This document shows positions 1-11,400 of a stretch of 64,000 bases of DNA, piece after piece (the stretch's first letter is position 1; every line of letters starts with the position of its first letter). The translations under genes and the position numbers were made by a program. Source of the DNA: Atherinomorus stipes (Eukaryota > Chordata > Actinopteri > Atheriniformes > Atherinidae); contig JALJCO010009052.1 in NCBI GenBank assembly GCA_023101725.1, positions 47,501 through 111,500 of the forward strand. The letters are read 5' to 3'. The notes under the pieces are model-generated. The model saw only the letters and a list, made by a program, of their open reading frames with translations. It was not told the DNA's origin and ran no database searches.

Positions 1-1380
1 GCAACAAAAGGCTGCAACAATAACCGGAAAACTACTGGTTAGTTAAAGGTTAGATAAATAATACAAGGACGACACTAACATGACAACTGTAGAACTCCAG
101 TGTTGGTGTTCGTGCATGCACGCCTCCATGCATCTGCATGTGCATCTCACATGCATCCTGCACCAAAGCTCGTGCATACAAGCCTCTGCTGTGCATAATT
201 ACAGGGAGAAAAGAATAAATATGTTATGTCATGTTATGACATGTTCATATGTTCATATATAAATGATATTTAATCAAAGGAACGATCAAAGCTGAGCTCT
301 GCAGGTGGATCAGTTTAGCTGGAATGCATGGTTCAGTTTGCCTTCATGTATCTTGGTAAATTAAGCCGCCTACAAATACGCTTTTACACAGAAAACAAAG
401 CTAACAGAGTAAAAGTTTGCAATCCGTTCAGTGGAGTGAATCGCAGAATGTAAAATAAGCTATTTGAGATTTACACCTTTTAAATACTGTTTCATTGACC
501 TGATCATTTTCAGGAAGAACGTGTTTGCCAGACCCTCAACTCACAGTTTTCCTGCAGCCTGGATGCAAACGTGGCCCCGCCCACATCAGCAGCCACAGAC
601 CAATCACATCACATGTTTTTGTAAAAAAAAGTAATTTGCAGCCACTTGATGTTAAATTTGGAAAAGCTTGGAGGCTGAAACCTTAAGTGGCTCCTTTTAC
701 CTGACGTCGCCCTGTAACACAGTATGAATTATGGTCAGCAAGTTGCAGAGGCAAACATGTTCTACGGCATTTTTCAGCCAGATGGAGTCGTCAGGAATAG
801 CTACATATGTTGTTATGATCTCATCGATTTCAGTTCCCTTATTGATTTTCGTTCTTTAGCGATTCCCTTCATGGCCCGGTTTTCTGTAAGGAAACAACAC
901 TGAAAGCTAATATCGTAAAAAAAAGTCAGCTCAGTTTGAAGATGCCGAAAAAGATGGGAAATTAGTCTGAATAAATGAGGGTAGAAATAGGAATGCTGGC
1001 CTGACGCGGTCAGTCAGAGAGCGCTGTGTCCACGGCTGCGACTGCACCACCGTTTGTTCCTGAAACTGCTCCACGTTGACAAATAACGTTCGCTGACCCA
1101 AATCTGTCCTCATAGCTTTTTCCAGTTCTACTTTTGAGTTTCGACATGTGCACATCAGTGAGACACAAGAGTACACCATCCACATATTCCACCTGAGATA
1201 TATGCACACTTTGTAAATCTCAAGATTGTCTTATATAACAAATTAACTCATTCACTGCCAATGACGTCTATAGCCGTACACAGCGGTGGAAAAAAGGACT
1301 GAAACTGGAACAGTGGAACAGAGCCCACTCAGAAGTCGTACTGGATCATCAGCCTCTCATTTCAGACAGAAACGGTCCAC
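1..1380. other. Unassigned non-coding DNA
   Basis: No gene recognised. A short stretch at about 115-200 is rich in TGCATG/ATGCAT words. Just before the 60-bp array (about 1245-1280) the text CACTGCCAATGACGTCTATA resembles the edge of a dispersed fish repeat, so the array may sit inside such an element. That link is from memory and is unverified. The open frames here are short, lack recognisable domains and overlap on opposite strands. Confidence 0.5.
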
Positions 1381-2468
1381 ATTTCTACGTTTGGGGCCAG
1401 TTTACCATTTATTCTACATGTCAGACGCTCCGACGATGCCGTTTCTACGTTTGGGGCCAGTTTACCATTTATTCTACACGTCAGACGCTCCGAGGACGCC
1501 GTTTCTACGTTTGGGGCCAGTTTACCATTTATTCTACACGTCAGACGCTCAGACGACGCCGTTTCTGCGTTTGGGTCCAGTTTACCATTTATTCTACACG
1601 TCAGACGCTCCGACGACAACGTTTCTGCGTTTGGGTCCAGTTTACCATTTATTCTACACGTCAGACGCTCCGACGACACCGTTTCTGCGTTTGGGTCCAG
1701 TTTACCATTCATTCTACACGTCAGACGCTCAGACGACGCCGTTTCTGCATTTGGGGCCAGTTTACCATTCATTCTACACGTCAGACGCTCCGACGACGCC
1801 GTTTCTGCGTTTGGGTCCAGTTTACCATTCATTCTACATGTCAGACGCTCCGACGACGCCGTTTCTGCGTTTGGGGCCAGTTTACCATTTATTCTACATG
1901 TCAGACGCTCCGACGACGCCGTTTCTGCGTTTGGGTCCAGTTTACCATTCATTCTACACGTCAGACGCTCCGACGACGCCGTTTCTGCGTTTGGGTCCAG
2001 TTTACCATTTATTCTACACGTCAGACGCTCCGACGACGCCGTTTCTGCGTTTGGGTCCAGTTTACCATTTATTCTACACGTCAGACGCTCCGACGACGCC
2101 GTTTCTGCGTTTCGGGCCAGTTTACCATTTATTCTACACGTCAGACGCTCCGACGACGCCGTTTCTGCGTTTGGGGCCAGTTTACCATTTATTCTACACG
2201 TCAGACGCTCCGACGACGCCGTTTCTGCGTTTGGGTCCAGTTTACCATTTATTCTACATGTCAGACGCTCCGACGACGCCGTTTCTGCGTTTGGGGCCAG
2301 TTTACCATTTATTCTACACGTCAGACGCTCCGACGACGCCGTTTCTGCGTTTCGGGCCAGTTTACCATTTATTCTACACGTCAGACGCTCCGACGACGCC
2401 GTTTCTGCGTTTCGGGCCAGTTTACCATTTATTCTACACGTCAGACGCTCCGACGACGCCGTTTCTGC
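1381..2468. repeat. 60-bp minisatellite, 18 copies
   Basis: Eighteen consecutive 60-bp units with a short partial nineteenth, all in exact register with no indels. Each unit runs from a GTTTCTGCG start through CCAGTTTACCATT to GACGCTCCGACGACGCC. Units differ by single substitutions, for example TGGGGCC/TGGGTCC/TCGGGCC near the start and ACATGTC/ACACGTC in the middle. The first three units carry TTTCTACG where later units carry TTTCTGCG, so there is a left-to-right variant gradient. Because 60 is divisible by 3, both strands stay open across the array. I regard this as arithmetic rather than coding. Confidence 0.95.
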
Positions 2469-2598
2469 AGTAAGTGCAGTAACGGTGCACTATTGCTGCG
2501 CCACTTCTGGCAGAAAAAGGAGGAACTTTTTCATGCCCAGATCTGTATGTATATAGTGTCTACGTGTGGCAGGATGGTGTGGGCATTTCGGCCACCAG

Positions 2599-2670
2599 CC
2601 AATCAGTGGTTGGCATATATGTTCCTGCCTGGTATATAAACCAGGCAGGAACTAACTAGAGCGCATTGTT
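2599..2670 (+). promoter_or_regulatory. CCAAT/TATA promoter-like motif pair with a hairpin
   Basis: AGCCAATCAG at about 2597-2606 lies some 30 bp upstream of TATATAAA (2633-2640). This is the spacing of a CCAAT box and TATA box in a vertebrate or LTR promoter. The TATA sequence lies largely in the loop of a hairpin with perfect 13-bp arms, GTTCCTGCCTGGT (2621-2633) and its complement (2640-2652). The word AAGCAACACRCTGG occurs at about 2682 and again at about 2818. It could be a decayed LTR or retro-element promoter, or chance. No downstream gene is recognised, so confidence is low. Confidence 0.25.
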
Positions 2671-3079
2671 TCCTGACGTCAAGCAACACACTGGGTTCAC
2701 GTGACTTCCTGTAAGCATGGATGGTAGGCTATTGTGTGTTAAGGCAGGTTCATGTCCATTTGCTGTGTGCTAATTGCCACTGTGCTTGTAGATTCCTCGG
2801 CGTTGCTGCCCCCGATTAAGCAACACGCTGGTATGGATGTGGTACGTCAGTCAGATGGTCTTTGCTATGGCTAAATGGGTTGCAGGTGTAACCGGTATTT
2901 CTGGAAACCTCGTCTCACGTATTGGCACTACGGACTTCAGCGTCCTTAGCAAGCAGCAACCTCCGGTGGCCAACGATGAGTCTACCCGGAAGAAATCACT
3001 TTTTGTAGTTCTCCCTTCATCCACCAGGGGCTGCAAAACAGAGCAAACCCCCACAGACTCCCATGTTAAAAACGCCACC
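2671..3079. other. Unassigned DNA left of the foldback element
   Basis: No recognisable gene. A reading frame opening at 2837 continues into the 21-bp array, but its non-repeat portion shows no domain I know and the remainder is tandem repeat. It is not supported as a coding region. Confidence 0.4.
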
Positions 3080-3462
3080 TTCACAGCAGAAATAAACGTG
3101 TTTACAGCAGAAATAAACATGTTTACAGCAGGAATAAACATGTTTACAGCAGAAATAAACATGTTTACAGCAGGAATAAACATGTTTACAGCAGAAATAA
3201 ATGTGTTTACAGCAGGAATAAACATGTTTACAGCAGGAATAAACATGTTTACAGCAGAAATAAACGCGTTTACAGCAGGAATAAACATGTTTACAGCAGA
3301 AATAAACGCGTTTACAACAGAAATAAACATGTTTACAGCAGGAATAAACATGTTTACAGCAGAAATAAACGTGTTTACAGCAGGAATAAACATGTTTACA
3401 GCAGAAATAAACGCGTTTACAACAGAAATAAACATGTTTACAGCAGAAATAAACGTGTTTAT
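3080..3462 (+). repeat. 21-bp minisatellite, left arm
   Basis: About 18 units of GTTTACAGCAGAAATAAACA plus one base, with alternation between CAGAAATAAAC and CAGGAATAAAC and between ACATG, ACGTG and ACGCG junctions. The unit is itself imperfectly palindromic (GTTTA...TAAAC). It lies at the outer end of the left foldback arm, and its reverse complement fills the outer end of the right arm. Confidence 0.95.
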
Positions 3463-3516
3463 AGCCTGGTTTAAAAAATCATTTTAGGTTTAACAGGTCA
3501 ACTATACCATCATGCC

Positions 3517-3520
<4 letters not shown>

Positions 3521-3571
<51 letters not shown>

Positions 3572-3574
3572 GGG
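3521..3574 (+). repeat. (GT)17 microsatellite with a 20-base G run
   Basis: Alternating GT runs from 3521 to 3554 and is followed directly by an uninterrupted G tract to 3574. It lies within the left foldback arm. At the matching place in the right arm only a short G-rich sequence is present, so the microsatellite grew after the arms were made. Confidence 0.97.
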
Positions 3575-4934
3575 ATTCTTTTAATAACTCATTCGTTTAG
3601 ATGTAATTTACTTTTCAAATTACTCATAATTAAGGGCGTGTCCTTTTGACTGACATGTGGCAGACGGGAAGCCTGGCCTGCCGACCGTTAGCTCCTAGTT
3701 AGCTTCTTGTTTGCTCTCAGTAAGGTCTCAGATTGTAGCAAAGTCGCACAACGCGGGTTTTAGTCAGCGAATAGCCAGCTAAGCGTGTCTTACCTTAACC
3801 TTGCTGCTTAGGAGGCTAATCTTTGTTAGCTCCTGTTAGTTTCCAGTTAGCTCGGTTAGCGTTTTGCCCAGAGTACGTCAGCTGTCAATCATTTGCCCCT
3901 CACTTCCTTCTTTTATTACCCCGATTTATGCTTTTTGGGCAGCATGATGTCTGTTTAAGAATGTTTAACATTTTGGGATGACTGTGGCATAAAGTTAATT
4001 CTCAGTTGATGACATTGATATATTTGAAATAAATAATGACACCATTTAATTGGAGGGCCCAATTAATACAAAATAAAACATCACACACAGAAAAAAATCT
4101 GTAATTTCATGGGCCCCTCTCCATACTTAGGCCCTGGGTAGTCAGGTCCACCCCCTATTCTATGAAAATCATGGCACTGATTTTGAATTGTGGTCTGAAA
4201 GAAAGATTTAAAACAAACAGAGAAATTAAACATGTGAACAAGCATGACGGGGCTGCAGTCTGGTCCCATGAACACATCAGGACAAACTTGCAGGTGGTGT
4301 TGTGGTTAAAGAGAAAAGTTGTTCATCGCGGAATAAATGTTCATCAGTCTTTACATAGCGAACCCTCTGCTGTTGTAGCCAATCACATCCAGCCTCATTT
4401 AAACGTGGTGATTAAAGACTGTAGAAAACATGGACGTAGCATCCGGTCTCGTCTGAACAGGGGAAAGTGAAGCCAGGTGGGCGTGTCCCACCGTCGCCAT
4501 CTTACCGTGTCACGTGTGTCGTCACTCCCGGAAAATACTAAAATGGGCACAGCACGGCCGTGGGGCAAATGATTGACAGCTGACGTCCTCTGGGATAAAT
4601 GCTAACCGAGCTAACTCTGAACTAACAGAGCTAACAAAGATAAGCCTCCTAAGCGGTGGGATCAAGGTCAGACATGTTTGGACTTGGACTTGGACGTTGG
4701 CTAAAAACCACCATGTTGCTGCTCTGCTGCAGACTGAGACCTTACTGAGAGCAAACCAGAAGCTGTTAGCCACCGCCAGCAGGCCGGCATCCTCCATGCC
4801 ACATGTCAATCAATAGGACACGCCCCTGATTATGTTTATTTCAAGATTAAATAATAAAACAAATAATTTATCCCCCTCACAGTTGACATTAAGGTAAACT
4901 TGACCTATTAAACCTAAAATGATGTTTTGAACCA

Positions 4935-6200
4935 GCCTGTAAACATGTTTATTTCTGTTGTTAACATGTTTATTTCTGTTGGGAACATTTTCATTCTTGC
5001 TGTAAAAAAAGTTTATTTTTGCTGTAAACATGTTTATTATTGTTGTAACCATGTTTATTTCTGCTGTAAACATGTTAATTTCTGTTGTAAACATGTTTAT
5101 TCTTGCTGTAAAAAATGTTTATTTCTGCTGTAAACATGTTTATTTCTGTTGTAAACATGTTTACTTCTGTTAGGAACATTTTCATTCTTGCTGTAAAAAA
5201 AGTTTAGTTTTGCTGTAAACATGTTTATTATTGTTGTAAACGTGTTAATTTCTGCTGTAAACATGTTTATTTCTGCTGTAAACATGTTTTTTATGTTATG
5301 TTTATTTCTGCTGTAAACATGTTTATTTCTGCTGTAAACGCGTTTATTTCTGTTGTGACCATTTTTATTCTTGCTGTAAAAAATGTTTATTTCTGCTGTA
5401 AACATGTTTGTTTCCGTTGTAAACATGTTAATTCTTGCTGTAACAAATGTTTATTTCTGCTGTAAACATGTTTACTTCTGTTGTGAACATTTTCATTCTT
5501 GCTGTAAAAAAAGTTTAGTTTTGCTGTAAACATGTTTATTATTGTTGTAAAACATGTTCATTTCTGCCGTAAACATGTTAATTTCTGCTGTAAACATGTT
5601 TTTTCTGCTGTAAACATGATTTTTTTTTCTGTTATGTTTATTTCTGCTTACATGTTTAGTCCTGCTGTGAACATGTTTATTTCTGCTGTAAATGTGTTTA
5701 TTTCTGTTGTGAACATTTTTATTCTTGCTGCAAAAAATGTTTATTTCTGTTGTAAAGATTTTTATTTCTGTTGTGAACATTTTCATTCTTGCTGTAAAAA
5801 AAAAGTTTAGTTTTGCTGTAAACATGTTTATTATATTTGTAAACGTGTTTATTTCTGCTGTAAACATGTTTATTCCTGTGGTAAACATGTTTATTTCTGC
5901 TGTAAACAATTTTTTTTTTCCTGTTATGTTTATATCTGCTTACATGTTTATTCCTGTTGTAAATGTGTTTATTCCTGTGGTAAACATGTTTATTTCTGTT
6001 GTAAACATGTTTATTTCTGTTGTGAACATTTTCATTCTTGCTGTAAACATGTTTATTCCTGTTGTAAAACATGTTAATTTCTGCTGTAAACGTGTTTATT
6101 TCTGCCGTAAACGTGTTTATTCCTGCTGTAAACGTGTTTATTTCTGATGTAAACATGTTTTTTCTGTTAACATGTTTATTTCTGCTGTGAACATGTCTAT
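4935..6200 (-). repeat. 21-bp minisatellite, right arm (inverted orientation)
   Basis: About 60 degenerate units whose plus-strand form is TGTTTATTTCTGCTGTAAAC plus one base, the reverse complement of the 3080-3462 unit. A longer module recurs with the order GAACATTTTCATTCTTGCTG, a run of A, then GTTTAGTTTTGCTGTAAAC (about 4984, 5173, 5485, 5778), so there is higher-order structure. Unit boundaries drift by small indels, and GTTATG-containing breaks occur at about 5290, 5630 and 5925. The array is over three times longer than its partner. Confidence 0.93.
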
Positions 6201-6540
6201 TTCAGCGGTGCTTCCCTGTGATTGGCCTGTACCACTGCAGCATATAGTTCCCCTATTTAATATCCTAGTCAGTCCTTGATGTGAAATCGGCTTCTCGTTT
6301 GTACTCCATCAGAATGTGCGCGTGACAAAACATAATTGGAAAAATCTGGAGTTAATTCGTTCACTTTTGCCAAGTGGTGCTAATTGGAACCACCAGATTA
6401 CAGCAACTATGCTAAGCTAAGCTAAAGTCAGCGCTGCCAGATTCAGAGAATGACTGGGTTGGTGAGAAAACGCTTCTGTCCACTGGTCCAACTCAGGGGA
6501 CTGAGGGGGGGGGGCTCAGTTTCACCCAGAGGTGGCATAT
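6201..6540. other. Unassigned DNA right of the foldback element
   Basis: Nothing recognisable apart from a short G run near 6504. No supported reading frame. Confidence 0.4.
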
Positions 6541-6692
6541 GCCTTTAACTACGGCGGTTTAACCAGGAGGTTTGGTCCGCCTTGTTTCTGCAGTTTGAAC
6601 GCAAACCAAAGCAAAGGAAGGTCCGAAATTTTTCAGAAATCCCTGCCCCATCGAACTGAGGTCCCGGACTATCCTGATGTGAATGCACCCTA
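6541..6692 (+). repeat. Dispersed repeat copy (family also at 51.48 and 52.52 kb)
   Basis: Shares TTTCTGCAGTTTGAAC, AAATTTTTCAGAAATC and GGACTATCCTGATGTGAA with the interrupted copy at 51480-51549 plus 52522-52612, in the same order and orientation. The right end resembles a DNA-transposon terminus of the GGGTGTGTTCACACC type common in fish, read on the minus strand. This copy is uninterrupted and serves as the empty-site reference for the insertion at 51550. Confidence 0.7.
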
Positions 6693-8280
6693 AAAGTTGC
6701 TGTTTGACTGTTCCAGTCAACCAGGAATAAGACGGGGAATAAGTTTTTACCGGTTTCCAGTGAAGAACCACCAGCGATCGGCCTGGATTCGTGCATCACC
6801 GTGTAAAGCTGGACCCCTTGGCCACAACACCACTCTGCAGCCACGGGAGAATGTCCGGCTCAAACTCATCTCTGAGATCAGTTTGAGCTTCTCAGCATGG
6901 GATCATTCTGTCATCATTTCTTTTGAATTACTTCTAAGGGTTCCTTAGGAGCAAGAGGTAAGCTAAAAAAGAGAAAAGACATCTCTGAGATGGAGGCCTT
7001 CCCCTGAGGCAGACAGCGGAACCCCCCACCGGTGTTTTAATTGCATATTTAACTGCCCATATTCTGCGCTTTCCCTCCATCTGAAACAATTCTTTAATAT
7101 CTTGATATAATCGGGGAGTCATGTTTGATCAGATCCGTCCTCAGTTCCAGCTTCAGCTGCATCTCGTTTTTCCTCCGCTCTCAAACGCACCTCTGAGTGC
7201 GTCGCGCGAGCATCTGCAGCAGCTTCGTGGTCTCTGGTCTACGGTGTTCTGCAGGACACTGGCTCGTAGATCCTCTCTGAGGCAGAGACGTCTCAGTCTG
7301 GGAGGCAGAGCGGCGCTGGTTCATCGGGTCTGGAAGTGGACGCTGGTCCGGACTGGAATGACCAGCCAGTCACGTATGAATAAAATGATGAAGTCAGGCC
7401 GGTCGTAAAAAAGGCTTCAGAAAAGTCTCAAAGACTCTTAATAACTACAAAGTTGTGTTTTATCAGCATTTTCAGTCTCTTTGTAAATGAAAACACCCAG
7501 AAGACCATTTCAAGGACTGAGAAAAGTCAATATGCAGAAACTGAGTCCTTTAACATTGAGCATTTTTAATTTATTACAGATCAAATGTCTGCTTAAAATG
7601 GAGGTGAGGAGGTTAAATTTCTCGCTCCAGATGGAGAATGAGAGGAGATGAAAGGGGTAGATACGCTGAAATGTGTGAATGTTCATATAATGTTTGCGCT
7701 GTCATATTCTGTGAGGCAACACACACACAGTTATCTACACCCCCCCCCCACACACCATGCTGGTTAATCTTTATTGAGCTCCCTGACAATAAGAGCTGAA
7801 ACAAACAGTGACAAATGTCTGGTGTTAGCTCAACGCCTTTTCTTAATTAAAAAGCTTGACTCTGTTACACATGCACCTGTAATGATAACTCCCTGTGTCA
7901 GTCAGATAAGTGGAGTTATGTCATCGGCTGCTGGTGTGCGGCTCCTTTCACACTGTGTTGTCACTCCTGTTCCAACTTTAAGCAACTTTGCTCTTTCAAT
8001 CCAACATACTTTATTTGGATCAACCTTTCTTTATTTTTTTCTTTCCAGTTTGACTGAATTATGTCTGTTCTATTTTACATCAGTTTGATTCCCACTCATA
8101 CTGTAGATTACTACTACAGTGCAGTAAACAATAGCTTACTAACTAAACTTGCATGGGTAAAAATAATTTTAGACGTTCTAAACAAGTAGACTTATCTTCG
8201 TATTAAATCATAGATATTAAGACTGACCAACTCTAATATGCAGTTATGCTCAAATACTTTCATACCCTCCTATGAAAGAA
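6693..8280. other. Unassigned non-coding DNA
   Basis: No recognised gene or full-length element. A short C run followed by CACACACC lies at about 7739-7756. Open frames here (for example 7121-7408) have no recognisable domain and no sign of splice-site context. I see nothing else to annotate. Confidence 0.4.
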
Positions 8281-8560
8281 TAACTTTGGCTTTTTTCAAC
8301 CTGGACCTTATTTCTAGTAATTTATATGCATTCACTCACCAGTAAAGTTTCTGCCACTGTGACTCTTTCGGATAAGAAGATTAGTCACCACCATCCGCTG
8401 TTGCCAACTCTTTACGGAAAGAAGTCGTTATTTGTTGACCCAAAAGTCATCAGAAGTAACCAAGTGATGTCACTGGACCACATATTTCATTTTACGCATG
8501 CGCAGATTCAAATGCCGACAACTTCTTACATGTATTTTTGACATACTACAATGCTTATTT
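8281..8560. repeat. Dispersed repeat copy (family also at 55.41 kb)
   Basis: TTCAACCTGGACCTTATTTC, followed by a TTTAT/TTCGTGCATT segment and TCACTCACCAGTAA, recurs with substitutions at 55430-55490. The following positions also align loosely. The two copies are in the same orientation. Family identity is unknown. A GTTGCCAAC word at 8400 and its complement at about 8721 hint at inverted ends of another short element, but the arms are not convincing. Confidence 0.5.
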
Positions 8561-8790
8561 ACAAGCAGTGTTGTATAGTAACTAAGTAGGGGGGAATATA
8601 ACCTTCATCTGTCTCCATGATCACCAGGAAAAGTCTCTTGATTTGTTGCTAGGCACTTTTTTGAAAATAAGTCGCTAGAGGGGTCTGAAAAGTCGCTAAA
8701 TACAGCGACAAAGTCGCTAAGTTGGCAACAATGCCCCCATCCCCATAAAGCCATATGAAGAAATACTATTTTTTGATAACCATAATAATG

Positions 8791-8895
8791 AATTTGATTT
8801 ATTTTGCACTTTTCAAGGCAATCCAGGCGCTCTCAGTAGATCCATTATTCACTCACTCCTCATTCATACTTAGTGATGGTAAGCTACGTACACTA
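8791..8895 (-). repeat. 3' fragment of the SINE family that seeded the 38-bp array
   Basis: On the plus strand this reads GCACTTTTCAAGGCAATCC, then CTCACTCCTCATTCATACTT and AGTGATGGTAAGCTACGTAC. The last part matches one unit of the 45-50 kb minisatellite (CCTCATTCATACGTGGTGAC then GGTAAGCTACGTATG). The rest looks like the 3' tail of a tRNA-headed fish SINE, recalled as ending in an AAGCGCT...ATAAAT type tail when read on the minus strand. The fragment therefore shows a single, unamplified copy of the segment within its SINE context. Confidence 0.65.
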
Positions 8896-9171
8896 TTTCC
8901 AAAAGTCATCCTGATTTCATCCTAATGATGGAATCAGGTGTTCCATCACTTCCGTGTCCACAGGTGTGTAAATGAAGCAGCTCGGCATGCAGACTGTTTC
9001 TACAAACGTGTGAAAGAATGTGTTGCTCTCAGGAATCAGTGAATTCCAGCGTGGAACTGTGATAGGATGCCACCTGTGCAACAATCCAGCGGTGAAATTT
9101 CCTCCTAAATACTCCACAGTCAGCTGTCAGCTGGATTATCAGAACATGGAAGTGTTTTAAACATGCTGCCT
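8896..9171. other. Unassigned DNA
   Basis: Nothing recognisable between the SINE fragment and the MITE arm. Confidence 0.3.
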
Positions 9172-9417
9172 TGTTTTATTATAAAGTTCGGCCCTTCATC
9201 CCGGCGAATCGCTTTGATCCACGTCTTCCTCAGCATCACTTCAGTCAGGAATCCATGAAACTGAAGTAGGGTTAGCGTTAGCGTTGTTTATTTGCTTTAC
9301 AAAGTGGAACAGAGCAGTGACGTTGGATTCAGCCATTGTTGAACTGGCCTGGAAGAGGAAATGGCCAAATTTTACAAGTTCTGGAAACCGGAACACGAAG
9401 TGTGATAATCCCCTATT
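9172..9417 (+). mobile_element. One arm of a TAGGGGATTATCACG-ended MITE
   Basis: TTTATTATAAAGTTCGGCCC, AATCGCTTTGATCCAC, CTTCAGTC and the terminal GTGATAATCCCCTA match the right arm of the complete palindromic element at 44161-44810. The left arm is missing. A related, rearranged copy lies at 33768-34437. It is a non-autonomous DNA-transposon fragment without coding capacity. Confidence 0.75.
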
Positions 9418-9972
9418 ATGCACCAGGTGCGCACTCTTTGGTGCAGTGCCAACAGCTTCAGATGCTTCAGGTGTCCGTGATCCTGTCCAGCCGCTAAAAT
9501 CAAAGTTCAAATGTGACGTTGGCAAAAAGGGGAAATAAAAAGACATCAAGCATTCAGTGGCTGCAAACTTTCGTTTCTTTTATCCAGAATATTCCCTGTT
9601 AAATAGTGGTGTTTGCTTAGGTGATTTTTATTGAATTTAATTATGAGAACTGAATACGTTTCCCTCACTGCTCATGAAAAATGATTTTAATCAGATGTGT
9701 GCGTGTTCAGAATTGTCCCTCTCCGAAGCTGAAGCCATTGGAGCTGCCAGTTTGCACCTGATTCTCAGACGTACTAAAATACACCCAAAAAAAACAGCAA
9801 GGCAATGCATCTCACGGTTGATAAATGGCTTTGCGAGTGCTAAATATGTTTACATTTTCTCCTCCCATCACACGTGCAAACCCCCCATATTGCATATCCA
9901 TTGGAGCAGAAGTACTATCTGGGTAAGAGGCACTATTTAGGGCCTGTTAGCACACTGTTAGTAGATCAGTTT
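9418..9972. other. Unassigned DNA
   Basis: No recognisable feature. Open frames are short and lack domains. Confidence 0.3.
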
Positions 9973-10096
9973 GGTCCTGCGACAGACTGGTTACCTGTCC
10001 AGGTGTACCCCGCCTCTCGCCTGATAATAGCTGGGATAGGCTCCAGCAACCCCCGAGACCCTGAACTGGATAAGCCGTACAGAAAATGACTGATGA
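9973..10096 (+). repeat. 5'-truncated SINE fragment
   Basis: GACAGACTGGTTACCTGTCC, CCGCCTCTCGCCTGA, AGCTGGGATAGGCTCCAGCA and the GACCCTGAACTGGATAAGC tail match the 3' third of the complete SINE at 19790-20168 in the same orientation. The promoter-bearing head is absent, as expected for 5' truncation during target-primed insertion. Confidence 0.85.
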
Positions 10097-11400
10097 TGAC
10101 TAGCAGATCAGTTTGTACATTTTTTTGCGTGTGCGCACGTTTTTATACACGCAAACCTTTGATAGATCCGGCCCTGAGTTTAATCTTGAATATCTAGAAT
10201 AGGCTGAAAATTCAAGTCATTTAGGATAAGTCTCTGCCAGTAAAGTCAGCGTGGACAGGCGGCTCGGTCCGGGACTAGCCTGAAGCCCCCTCCCTGACAC
10301 CGACCAGACTCTGTTAACTCCACTCATTCTATGAAACAGGTTCAGACCCATCTGGGTTCACCCGTAGCTGCTACATACACCCATCACCAACCATGAAGCT
10401 GTTACTTTGAAGTGCCTCTTCATCAGTCTCTTTCTCCTCTGAGCAATCGGAGATGCTCTCACATTCTCCCTGCTGACTCTGCAGTTACATTTTGCAGTGC
10501 ATTTAGTTCCTGCATCCTTAAATCACACTGATATACTGATTGGCTCAGAGGCACGATTGCAATCGTTCCTGTCTTTCCATCCCTGATCAAATGGCCTCAT
10601 TCAAACCAGAAAACAAAAATAAATGAATACTTCCCGGATCAATGATCACGCCTGAGCCCTAAAAAGGTTGTGAGAGGCCGGCAGCTCTGATGAGACAAAC
10701 AATGGACCAACAATCATCAGAAAATGCTGAAGGATGCAAAATGAGCTTCCTCATCACAACTCACATCCAATAATAAGCACGAAGTGAGAAACACTGATGT
10801 TTTCAGATTCACCCCACGGCAGAGGCGTGCCGTGGTTAGGGTTGGATTATACTGTAACGGTCCGTACACACCAAACGCCATTTGGGCGTCAAAAGCCTCA
10901 TATGGCGAGTTTGAACCACTGCTGCTGCAAAAAGAGAAAGATGGGGTGGAGAAGATTTAAGTTTAAACGCTGTCCGTTACAATCACAATGATGTTCCAGA
11001 GTAGAACTGGTTCGAAACTCTTCGCATCGGGTACCTTCATGACCGCTGCCACCATGTTTCATTCTGGGTCTGCTCACTTTGACTTAGACTCAACAGAAGG
11101 GACGATAAACTGTAACTTTATTAAACATTAGGCCCACTCCTGTGGTTACAACCTTTCCTAGTTCGGTCAGTGTCACACACAAAATCGTCCCCCCAGGAAC
11201 ATGCAACAAGAACACTCCACTTGATACACACACCATAATTTCCACTTGTGTGGTGGGCGTGTCGTGTGGTGACATCACTACAGGACACACCTCTGTCTCG
11301 CAGGCCTCAGACAGACCCTTCTCGTCTTCGACCGGGGGCTCCTGTAGCACTTACAGGAAGGCAGGAGGGCCAGCGGTGTACGTGCAGGATGAAGGTCGTC
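10097..11400. other. Unassigned non-coding DNA
   Basis: No recognised gene, RNA or repeat. Overlapping open frames at 11090-11520 on both strands have no domain signature, and the plus-strand ones run into the hAT element. Confidence 0.4.

Larger units (their letters stand above)
3080..6200. mobile_element. Foldback-type composite element with inverted arms and terminal minisatellites
   Basis: Two arms are inverted copies of each other. Left arm reading inward: a 21-bp array (3080-3462), a unique segment containing ATCATTTTAGGTTTAA (3478), then GGGCGTGTCC (3634) through AGCTGTCAATCATTTGCCCC (about 3880-3899). The reverse complement of the right arm gives the same order: a 21-bp array (6200 to 4935), ATCATTTTAGGTTTAA (about 4924), GGGCGTGTCC (about 4828), and AGCTGTCAATCATTTGCCCC (about 4582-4563). 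The central 3900-4560 segment is not repeated. The arms differ by many substitutions and indels, and the right array is over three times longer. The design resembles Foldback transposons, whose long inverted ends carry tandem repeats. No transposase and no clear target duplication are seen. It could instead be an inverted duplication. Confidence 0.7.

Noticed and set aside
1286..2473. A 395-codon open frame with a 20-residue repeat, and a 196-codon frame on the opposite strand
   Set aside because: Both follow from an indel-free 60-bp tandem array, where any frame lacking a stop in one unit stays open. No start context, domain or flanking exon supports a protein.
2837..3487. A 216-codon frame with heptad-like M-F-T-A-E-I-N repeats
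   Set aside because: The repetitive part is the 21-bp minisatellite of the foldback arm. The complementary strand is equally open, and the array's mirror copy at 4935-6200 behaves the same way.
8399..8730. GTTGCCAAC inverted words as possible transposon ends
   Set aside because: The pairing does not extend convincingly beyond about 10 bp and no target duplication is visible.
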